A DNA stretch of 64,000 nucleotides from Linnemannia elongata (taxonomy: Eukaryota > Mortierellomycota > Mortierellomycetes > Mortierellales > Mortierellaceae). The stretch covers positions 2,734,001 through 2,798,000 of the forward strand of contig JAXBDG010000005.1 of assembly GCA_036320915.1 (NCBI GenBank), written 5' to 3'. The position numbers and the translations under genes were made by a program. The notes under the pieces were generated by a model that saw nothing but the letters and a program-made list of their open reading frames with translations, made no database searches and had not been told where the DNA came from. Within the stretch, counting starts at the first letter, position 1. Each line of letters starts with the position of its first letter. This document shows positions 55,061 through 64,000 of this stretch, piece after piece.

Positions 55061-56849
55061 ATGGCTCAAGGAAAAGGTAAGCACCTCGCTCCTCCTTTCG
55101 CTACTTACACATAGATCCACACTCCTTCGCTCTTCTCTTCCCGCTCCTTTTGTTTCCTCCCCTTTTTATCGCTCCACTCAACTACTTGGAAACGACACAC
55201 ACCCGTCCACCCTCGCTGTTGGACTTTGCCTTGGACTTTTCTCGATAACTTTTTGGATCAGGAAACACAAAACACCCACTCTCATAATCCTACCTTGGGA
55301 CGTGGACAAGAGGGATGTGAACAAATATCACCGCCTTCTTTCGCCATCATTTTTTTTTCTCACACCCTGGAACAATTGGACGAGACAATCTCCTTTATGC
55401 GCACACAAGACATGCATGGATATCATGACTTCTCTTTTGTTCTTTATCCTTCGGCGCCCTTCTCCCACTCCTGACTCTCTCACTAAGTGTAGAATCACGT
55501 GTAGTACTGATGTGATACTTATGGAAGACCTTGATCACTAACCAATACTTTATAATCACTATCATATAGCTGTCGGCATTGATCTCGGAACCACCTACTC
55601 TTGCGTCGCCGTGTGGCAGAACGACCGCGTTGAAATCATCGCCAACGACCAAGGTAACCGCACCACCCCCTCCTATGTCGCATTTACCGATACCGAGCGT
55701 CTCATCGGAGACGCTGCCAAGAACCAGGTCGCCATGAACCCCGTCAACACCGTCTTCGACGCCAAGCGCCTCATCGGTCGCCGCTTCGACGACAAGGACG
55801 TCCAGTCCGACATGAAGCACTGGCCCTTCAAGGTCATCGACAAGGCCACAAAGCCCTACATCCAGGTCGAATACAAGGGCGAAACCAAGGAGTTCACCCC
55901 CGAGGAAATCTCCTCCATGGTCCTCACAAAGATGCGTGAGACCGCAGAAGCCTACCTCGGAACCACCGTCACCAACGCCGTCGTCACCGTTCCTGCCTAT
56001 TTCAACGACTCCCAGCGTCAGGCCACTAAGGACTCTGGTATGATTGCCGGTCTCAACGTCCTCCGCATTATCAACGAGCCCACTGCTGCTGCTATCGCCT
56101 ACGGATTGGACAAGAAGACCGTCGGAGAGAAGAACGTCCTTATTTTCGATCTCGGTGGTGGTACCTTTGATGTCTCCCTCCTCACTATCGAGGACGGAAT
56201 CTTTGAGGTCAAGGCCACCGCCGGTGACACCCACTTGGGAGGCGAGGATTTCGACAACCGTCTTGTCAACCACTTTGTCCAAGAGTTCAAGCGCAAGCAC
56301 AAGAAGGATCTCTCGTCCAACCCCCGCGCCCTCCGTCGTCTCCGCACCGCCTGCGAGCGTGCCAAGCGCTCCCTCTCCTCGTCCGCCCAGACCTCGATCG
56401 AGATCGACTCTCTCTTTGAGGGCGTTGATTTCTACACTTCCTTGACCCGTGCTCGTTTCGAGGAGCTCAACCAGGATCTCTTCCGCAACACTATGGAGCC
56501 CGTCGAGAAGGTCCTCCGCGACTCCAAGATCGACAAGGGATCCGTCGACGAGATTGTCCTCGTTGGAGGTTCCACCCGTATCCCCAAGATCCAGAAGATG
56601 GTTTCTGACTTCTTCAACGGCAAGGAGCCCAACAAGTCCATCAACCCCGATGAGGCCGTCGCCTACGGTGCTGCTGTCCAGGCCGCCATTCTTACCGGTG
56701 ATACCTCTGAGAAGACCCAGGATCTCCTCTTGCTCGATGTTGCACCACTCTCGCTCGGAATTGAGACCGCCGGAGGAGTCATGACTGCTCTCATCAAGCG
56801 CAACACTACCGTCCCCACCAAGAAATCCGAGACCTTCTCGACCTACGCA

Positions 56850-56880
<31 letters not shown>

Positions 56881-57485
56881 ACGAGGGTGAGCGTGCTCGC
56901 ACCAAGGACAACAACCTCCTCGGCAAGTTCGAGCTCACCGGTATCCCCCCTGCTCCTCGCGGTGTTCCTCAGATCGAGGTCGTCTTTGACATTGATGCCA
57001 ACGGTATCTTGAACGTCTCTGCTGTCGAAAAGTCCACTGGTCGCGCCAACAAGATCACCATCACCAACGACAAGGGCCGTCTCTCCAAGGAGGACATTGA
57101 GCGCATGGTCAACGAGGCCGAGAAGTACAAGGCCGAGGACGAGGCTGCCACTGCCCGTATCCAGGCCAAGAACGGACTTGAGTCGTTTGCCTTCAACATC
57201 AAGAACTCTTTGGCCGACGAGAAGGTCGGTGGCAAGCTCGATGCTGCCGACAAGAAGAAGCTCGAGGATGCCTGCCAGGAGGTCATTACTTGGCTCGACG
57301 GTAACCAGGAGGCCGAGAAGGAGGAGTTTGAGGCCAAGCAGAAGCACCTCGAGGAGATCTCCAACCCTATCATGATGAAGGTCTACGGCGGTGCTGGTGG
57401 TGCTCCTCCCGGTGCTGGCGGTGCTCCCCCTGGTGGCTTCCCTGGCGCAGGCGAATCCGAGCCTACCATCGAGGAGGTCGACTAA
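55061..57485 (+). CDS. SSA: cytosolic Hsp70 chaperone (Ssa type)
   Basis: Exon 1 is 55061-55076 (MAQGK plus one base); the intron 55077-55569 (GTAAGC...TATAG) is followed by exon 2, 55570-57485, giving 643 residues. The ATPase domain carries [29 protein letters not shown] and [16 protein letters not shown]. The substrate-binding domain (about 395-550) includes [21 protein letters not shown] Gly/Pro/Ala-rich linker precedes the C-terminal EEVD, which binds TPR co-chaperones and marks the cytosolic form. Codon use is strongly biased to C-ending codons, as in very highly expressed genes. A 746-codon antisense frame over this gene is a by-product of that bias. Confidence 0.97.
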
Positions 57486-58640
57486 ACCATCAAGTCTTTC
57501 TTTCTCAACATATCCCACTCGCTTCATCTTCAACCCTCTTGTACTTTTCTCGTTACTCAATTTCCCCTCCCCACATGCGTCTTTTGGCATCTCTGTAGCA
57601 ACACCAATCTGTAAATAAAAAAATATGAATCCCAATGATCAAACCTCGAATGAACTTTAGAATGCCACTTAGAAGTAACCAGTGTTTGATTTGGCATGAA
57701 CACAAGTTGTGCTGAATGGCATTATCCAGACCTTTTGTCTTCTTCTTGCGCATGGTACATGGACTTTATTCATTGTTCTTTTATCTTTGGTAAGCTCATA
57801 GTAAATCGGACACAAGAAGCTTAGATGCGATGATGGCCATGGGAGAAGGATGGACTATGAAGGAGAGTGAATGAAAGGGAGTCAAAAGAAATCGACCGTG
57901 CGTCTACTTTTCAACTCCATTCATCCATTTTTTCTCCGCCTTTATTCTACATACTTACATACACGCGCCGAACAAGGCAGAGTACCCCTTGCAGCCTTCC
58001 AAGGCAACGAGCAAACGCGAAACCATCACTGATGCTGGCGCCTCAAGAAACACATAAGTCATCCTCCGATAGATTCGCAGTCCTCCTCCTCCTCCTCCTT
58101 CTCCTCCTCCTTCCTACTCCCCTTCCACACCCAAGTAAAATACATACTCGTCTACTTCATTCTCAATACTCGTTCATCACTAATAAGTCATGCGGTGAGT
58201 CATTGAAAGTCGCACTCTCATTCTTTTATTCATTTTCTTTACAACTTCTTGACTTTTCCCTTTCGCGACGAGAGAGTTGCATCTGTATCGAAAAACACAG
58301 GCGCGGCACCCACCCGAGGGTGTTCAGCAGCCTCGGAAGCCATATCCAGGATCCGGTGGAATATCTCCTCAACAATACTCATTACAAGGTGATCGATCTT
58401 GAAAGGGTTAAAAAAATCACCAATTCAACGTATGCATTGTAAACTCCGTGCTTCACTACCGCACAAATGTTGCCGGTCCTGCAAAATGGTCTTTAGACTA
58501 AGAGTTTGTAAAAGAGGCTGGTCAGGTGTTGCATATTGGAATTGGATAGTAGCCGAGTCCGAGTCCTTTTTTTCTCCAGATGCAAATGAGGACCCAACAA
58601 GATAAGCCTTAGATTCAGGGGTCTCATCTTACCACTCGAG
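57486..58640. other. Hsp70 3' flank and spacer; no gene recognised
   Basis: A plus-strand frame at 57867-58442 is low-complexity (Leu and Ser runs) and not supported as coding. Confidence 0.45.
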
Positions 58641-59900
58641 GGTTCAGCCGTTGTTTCCAACATTAGGTAACGAAGCTGGGCTCCTTTGTACGACAACAAT
58701 GGCCTTGGGGGGCACGGACTCGGCTATCAGAGTCATGGTACGCATTGAGAAACGTCTATTGAATTGAACGATTACTAGGTTAAACTTTGAAGACAGAACC
58801 GAAGACATTTTGATTGACCTTAACATTTGACTTACATATTTACCAGCGCTGTGCGTATTGCATTGTCCACTTTGCCTACATCCTTCAAAATGGCCTTGCG
58901 AATATCGGCATAGTTTGGGAAGGTTGCTTCTTGGTAAGCGGTCGGAACTTCCCTAAGGAAGAGGATACCGTCTTAGCTCTATAGACATAAAAGCAAGGCA
59001 TAAACGTTACAGTCTGTGATGGTATCCAAGTGCAACGGTTGAACCACCACTCCATCTGACTACCTTTACATCTAACCCTTTCTACAACCAATCACCTGGC
59101 CCCCAACTACACCACCATCATCATGTAACTTAGCACATAGGAATACCTCAGTTCCTCAGTGTAGCAGACATAGTATTTCTGCCCTTTTTCTCTTGTTTTC
59201 AAACCCTGATCTTCGTTCCTTCATCCTTGTCTTTTATACCCCTTGACTCCTACGCTTGTCTCATTCTATTCCATTATTCATATCCTTTTGTTCTGCTGCT
59301 TTTAAACACTCAATGCAACCTACAGCTGATCTACAACTGCTCGGTGACTATATCTTTGGTCCTGGGTGAAGCTCCAGTACTCAGCGATTGCTGTTCCAGT
59401 GTCCTTTGATTCAACACTGGCAGAAAAGTCAAATGGGTATTCAGTGACATCGATCGTGCCCGTTTTGCTGTAGGATAGCTTGTCTTTGCGGCAAGCGTCA
59501 GTTTAGCTAAGGGGCAGCCAGTCATTGCATTGTATGTACGCTTAGATGAGGGAGAGCCAGTCTCTTTACCAAGGAACTCGCATGTAAGGCTCCTAGGAGA
59601 ATTTTGTGGCGTTCATTCGTCCTATGAGCCAGGAGCTGGTGAGCGATGGCATCCTTTCTCTATCAAGCCAGGCAAAAACAATGGGAAAGCGTTTAACATT
59701 CATTAAAGTCAAGAACTCTATACTTTCCAAGAATCTATTTCCATCATACCTGGTCTGCGGAGCGCTTGATCCATGACAAGGTTGGTCCATTCCGGGGCCT
59801 TCTCCATGGCCACCTTGGAGACGCTAACATTGATAGCAAGCCAAAACAACTTGGCACGGTTCTTCCTCCAGTCCTCGAATTCAATCCATAGGCGGAGAAG
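58641..59900 (-). pseudogene. scattered exon-like relics of an unrecognised gene
   Basis: Minus-strand pieces read as ordered protein but are separated by stops and shifts: TFPNYADIRKAILKDVGKVD followed by NAIRTALVNM near 58850-58950, and KLFWLAINVSVSKVAMEKAP followed by EWTNLVMDQALRR near 59755-59870. I recognise no family. They may belong to one decayed multi-exon gene, or to two. Confidence 0.3.
59200..59310 (+). repeat. weak copy of the F-box 5' leader
   Basis: TTGTCTCATTCTATTCCATT followed by ATTCATATCCTTTTGTTCTG resembles 7295-7345 and 5275-5305. No F-box coding sequence follows. Confidence 0.4.
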
Positions 59901-59915
59901 GTTCTTTCCACTTGC

Positions 59916-60218
59916 CTAGCTATTGATACAACGTAAATATGTTCCATGGCACGACCGTCTGTCAGTGGAAAGGAACTCTGCTACAAACTCTGCTGTTTGG
60001 TTGTTGTAAGCTCCGTTATGCTGCTTCTGGTACTCGAGCATGTAGGTGACACTTTCGAAGCCGTAGTGGGGGTGATCAGGGAAGCCTTCGTCCTTATCGA
60101 TCAAGAACTCGTCAAGCATGAGGAAGGGGTCATGGTTACGGAGTTCGGGACGTCTAAAGGATCGACGGACACTGGCACCGATTCATGCGGGTTGTTCTCT
60201 GGAGTGGAGTGACTATGT
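59916..60218 (-). pseudogene. pirin fragment
   Basis: The minus strand reads TPFLMLDEF, then GFPDHPHYGFESVTYMLEYQ. This matches the pirin signature FLMLDEF...GFPDHPHRGFETV.Y.LEG, including the metal-ligand His pair of the cupin fold. Both sides lose similarity. Pirin should continue with HEDS..N.G...PGD.QWM.AG.GI.HSE after this point, and I cannot find that. The piece is therefore a decayed fragment, or one exon of a gene whose other exons I cannot recognise. Functional pirins are nuclear iron-binding proteins or quercetinases. Confidence 0.6.
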
Positions 60219-61043
60219 AACGGAGTGGGAAAAGGGTGTTGATATAGCAGCTATGTTGTTTTATTGTCTTTTGTTATTGAAAAACATGGAGAGAAAAAAA
60301 AACGTGTCTCCGTCATTACACACTTTAAAAATACCGCTTTCGATTATTTTTTGTTCCTTTTCAACGTCCATCATTCATTTACACCACAAATAATCTCATG
60401 TCAATCAAGGCACATGCGCAACGAGAACCGTATCCTCCTCTCAGTTCATTGTCGTTCTCTGTAAGCAATTGACTGCACTGACTTGAACCACTTGCAAGAA
60501 GACCATAAGGACGAAGAAGAAGGAAAAAAATGAGAAGGGAGGATAAGAGAGAAATTAATCAGCATTACGCGTCCTCTCCCATCTGCTTATGTTGATTGGG
60601 TGTAGATGAAAGAAGAAAAAAAAATTTGGAATAGCGCAGTGAGGAATGAGGCACAAGGTTTCCTGATTTGGGTTGAATACCAACAAAGACAAGGGGATGG
60701 CGTCGATGATGAGATCTGTCCTCATCCACACCTTATTTCACTTTTACTCTCGTCTCTTTCTCTCTGCTCTTGCTCCCTTCTGTGGTGGTAGGATGTGTGA
60801 TTTGAACGGTGCAAGAAAAGTGTCATTTTACTCTGGGAACTCGAGTGAATGAGTGAGAGTTAAAAGGAGAGCGTGGGATGAATAGTGTTAAGAATAACCG
60901 ATCTTTATGTCCTTCCCTTGGGAAAGTCCAAGCATAACATACATTAGATTGAACATCGTGTCCAAAAGGAGTCTCGTTTTGTCTTTCTGACACCAATTTG
61001 TCATCTCCTCGAAAGTCTTATCCATGCAACTAAGGAGGCCTAG

Positions 61044-61086
<43 letters not shown>

Positions 61087-62285
61087 CGAGACAGATCACA
61101 ATAGGGGGCCAGGTAAGAGCAAGTAAAGGAATAAAAAAAATCTTAAAGGTTTCGATATAGAGTGGGTAGAGAGGATGAAGAAGAAACAGTGGAGAAACAT
61201 GACTGCATGCGTGGTCCTTGGCAAAAGAACATTTTTTGTTTAATTTGTCAGCGGAGGAGAAATAACAAGTGTTCGTGAAAGGGACGGAGAATAGGGGGAA
61301 GGGAGCGGAGACTTGCCACTGGTATTGCTTTCTAATGGTACAGTACCCTACAAGTCTAGTCTTCTTTTCTTAATGCACGGGCACAGGATGGAGTCAATTG
61401 ACGCTCTGTTGTGCAACCGTACGATAAAATAAAATGGTACAATTGCAAAACGCTAGCAATTGCGCATTCGATGAGTGTGTGTTCTGTGGTTGCGTATGAT
61501 ATGTGAGTCGACGTGTGTGTTTCCTTGGACCATTGGATCCCTTTTTTTCTTTAGAGGTTTCCTTTTCCTTGTGGGTGTTGCGTGGTAATTCGATTCGGTA
61601 GGGTACTCTACTGTACGTTATTACAGAGCACAAAAACAATAAAAAAAAAACAAAACGGCGAGGGGACAGAAGGAGAAGAGAGGAAAGCGGAGAGGAAAAA
61701 AAAAAAAAAAGAGGCCATCCAATTCGCACTGCGCTCCAAACGAGGCAACGTACATGGATTGAACCCACTCTCATCACTGTAACCTTGTGTTGGATAGGAA
61801 GTGAAAATCACTCACTGCTCGAACCTCCTGTTGGACAAGAAGTGGATTGACCATCGTTGCCCTCCCTCGGTGTTTGTGTCTGTATTCCCGAGCGTTGTCT
61901 TTCAGTTGCGAGACATAAATACCCGTGATCCCCCCCACCCTTAGATTTTTTTTCTCTCATTTTGATCCATACGAAGAGAAAACGATCATCCTCGCCTTTC
62001 TTCTTTTACTATTTGCATATACCTTAATACCCATTCTCTCTCCCCTCCCTTATCTCTTTCTACCTCTCTTGTCCCTCTTCACTTCTACCCTCTTCTCTGA
62101 TTTGGGCGTAGTTGTTCATTTGCCGTTTGATTCCATTCTTAACCGCATTACAATCGATCCGTTGAATAAGATATCAACAACGACGGCTATTACAACAATA
62201 CCGTTCGACACCTTCTCACCTTCCACTACTTCGCCGTTGCTGTTCTCCCCTTTCTCCCTCTTCACCCTATCCCCTCCTTCGCACA
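60219..62285. other. long intergenic region
   Basis: Contains a poly-A tract (about 61042-61084). The end (62010-62285) is a pyrimidine-rich leader typical of fungal promoters and presumably serves the ABC transporter. No gene recognised. Confidence 0.55.
61042..61084. repeat. poly-A tract
   Basis: About 43 A residues. Confidence 0.9.
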
Positions 62286-64000
62286 ATGAGCATCGACTCG
62301 TTCTGCCACGATTCTGAGGGTTGGGTACGTATATCCTGTCCGGCTCCATTTTCGTCTTCTCATTGCTAGCTCACTGGCCATCCGATCATTGTGTTACTTA
62401 CCATTCATCGCTCGATATCATCCATCGTTCACGAATAGGGTCCGACGAGCCATGTTCGCCCCGACCTGACACCCTGTATGGAAAACACGATCCTGCTTAC
62501 TCTCCCATCCCTCGTCGGGTTCCTCTACTTTGGCTACTCTGCCCTCTCCATGTCGCGACACGGCAAACCACACAATCTCGGTCGTACAAACATCATCTAC
62601 TGGCCGTCTCAATTCTTCATCCTCGCCAGCGTTGTGGCCTTGATTGCCAGAGCTGCCGTCCTCAACCAGTCTGGCTACGTCCCCGCCACCATGCTCAGCA
62701 CCATCTCCCTCATCGTTGCTTGGGTACGTTGCCTCGCTTTGGATGTTGGGTTACCATTTATATATCTTTGAACCCTTTCATGACCTGCGTTCTAACCTTT
62801 CTATCCTTTTGTACTTGCATTTATCTGTAGGCGGCGGGGATCGTTCTGAACCACTTTCAACACCAACAAGAAATCCGCTCGTCCGATCCAATCTTTGGCC
62901 TCTACGTTTTCACCCTCGTCGCAAGCGCAATCAACATCCGCACAATGTCCCTCCTCAACCAAACCGACCAGGCCCAGTTTAAGGCCTTTATCGCTTTCTT
63001 TGCCTTCAACTTTGCAGGATTTATTGTCGAGGCCTGGCCCCGAGGCAGGACACAGGTCCAAATCAAGAGCGGCGCCAGTCGATTCGAAAAGGCAAACCTC
63101 TTCTCGCGTCTCTCCTTTGACTACTTGCAACCCATCATCACTCAGGGATACAAGGCTCCACTTGCTGCAAAGGATATTGCCGGGATGGTGCCTCGTCGCA
63201 TCAAGACCGAGTTCAGTCACGATAACCTCAACAATCACTGGCAAAAGGCTATCACCAAGGCTGCTGCCAAGGGCACCAAGCCTAGTCTGTTCTGGACCGT
63301 CATGACCGCCTATGGACCTCTGTGGGTTCCTATCATGATCTACCGCATTGTTGCCTCGACCTTGACCTATGTCTTGCCCGCTCTCCTGAACGAGCTGTTG
63401 AGCTTCATTGGATCGTATGACACCGCCAACCCACAGCCTGTTGCTTTGGGAGTGATCCTGGCGTTTGGAATGTTCTTTGCCTCGCTTTTGAACTCGTTCT
63501 TTATGGCCCAGTACTTCCAAGGTGCCTTGGATGTTGGTGTTGAGGCCAGGACGGCGCTCATTGCTATGATCTACCGCAAGTCGTTGAAGCTCTCGAGTGC
63601 TGCCAAGCAAAAGTCAACCGCAGGAGAGATCAACAACCATATGAGTGTTGATGCTGAGCGCTGGAACGATGCCATTACCTTCTTCCCCATGTTTGTCTCC
63701 ATCCCGTAAGTCATCTATTTGCTGTTGAATGGTGCACAATGCTTGTGTTAATACAGTAATAGCAACTAACGAGCAGCGATATATCATCCTTGTTTAATCA
63801 CTGCATTCATCTAGATACGAGCTGTGTATTGCCCTCTGGCTTTGTAAGTTGCTTACTGGTTTAATTGCTATTCAGGACGAGCATTTTTTTTTGCCAAAAG
63901 GTGCAACAACTAACTAACCTTCATTCTATTCACCCTTAAAGTGTACCAGCAGATCGGATGGTCGGTGTTTACGGGTCTGGCTACAATCCTCATCATGATC
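62286..64000 (+). CDS. ABCC-family (MRP/Ycf1-like) ABC transporter, 5' part
   Basis: Exons 62286-62324, 62439-62723, 62831-63705, 63815-63843 and 63942 to beyond the edge join in phase, and the gene continues past the window. About 430 residues are visible. The start MSIDSFCHDSEGWGP resembles the N-terminus of fungal full-length ABCC proteins. It is followed by the N-terminal membrane domain TMD0 (LLTLPSLVGFLYFGYSALSM, FFILASVVALIARAAVL). The L0 linker has ANLFSRLSFDYLQPIITQGY. The first core transmembrane domain follows (SLFWTVMTAYGPLWVPIMIY, EINNHMSVDAERWNDAITFF). This family exports glutathione conjugates and metals at vacuolar or plasma membranes. The nucleotide-binding domains lie outside the window. 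Confidence 0.9.

Noticed and set aside
55395..57635. 746-codon open frame antisense to Hsp70
   Set aside because: It mirrors the strongly biased codons of Hsp70 and its composition (Leu, Gly, Val, Asp) is that of a reverse complement. Long antisense frames over Hsp70 genes are a known artefact.
57867..58442. 191-codon plus-strand frame after Hsp70
   Set aside because: Leu and Ser homopolymers from CTC repeats; low-complexity artefact.
61750..61840. GGTTCAATCC-like B box near a poly-A run
   Set aside because: Stem pairing is poor and no A box lies at the right distance.
1..64000. CRISPR array or bacterial operon
   Set aside because: Spliceosomal introns and eukaryotic gene families throughout; no regularly spaced repeats with unique spacers.

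Overview
The window is nuclear DNA of a filamentous fungus, most likely an early-diverging lineage of Mucoromycota and probably Mortierellomycotina. The reasons are intron-rich genes with short GTAAGT...YAG introns, F-box/leucine-rich-repeat genes, small secreted cysteine-rich proteins, and fungal versions of Mex67, Chl1, uricase and Ssa-type Hsp70. The lineage is inferred from gene style; no species marker was compared.

The window has two halves. Positions 1-22,000 are an accessory region. It holds a Sel1-repeat relic, three small secreted cysteine-containing genes (one with a stop directly after its signal peptide, one probably frameshifted), an F-box/LRR gene with 14 near-identical 28-residue repeats, a second F-box gene, and a complete hAT DNA transposon (11,030-15,180). 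The transposon has long terminal inverted repeats and a perfect 8-bp target-site duplication. Scattered through this half are eight fragments of the 3' part of 28S rRNA. All lie in the same orientation and all start at nearly the same rRNA position, while their other ends differ.

Positions 22,100-64,000 are mostly ordinary, gene-dense and multi-exonic. In order they are: a ubiquitin-like/eS31 (RPS27A) fusion whose ubiquitin part is strongly diverged; the mRNA exporter Mex67/NXF (12 exons reconstructed in frame) divergent from the Chl1/DDX11 helicase; a Rieske [2Fe-2S] protein; OHCU decarboxylase and uricase side by side, both with peroxisomal C-termini; a cytochrome P450; a Gon7-like gene divergent from deoxyhypusine synthase; a piggyBac-type transposase with an intact reading frame; a probably mitochondrial adenylate-kinase-like protein; an unrecognised single-pass membrane protein; cytosolic Hsp70; a pirin relic; and the 5' part of an ABCC transporter that runs off the right edge.

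Functional links visible here are urate breakdown (uricase plus OHCU decarboxylase), a head-to-head pair possibly linking eIF5A hypusination and tRNA t6A modification, and an mRNA-export gene head-to-head with a DNA helicase. The best candidate for something undescribed is the dispersed rRNA-derived repeat family with a fixed rRNA-5' end. All splice sites were placed by eye from GT/AG signals, reading phase and protein-family expectation.
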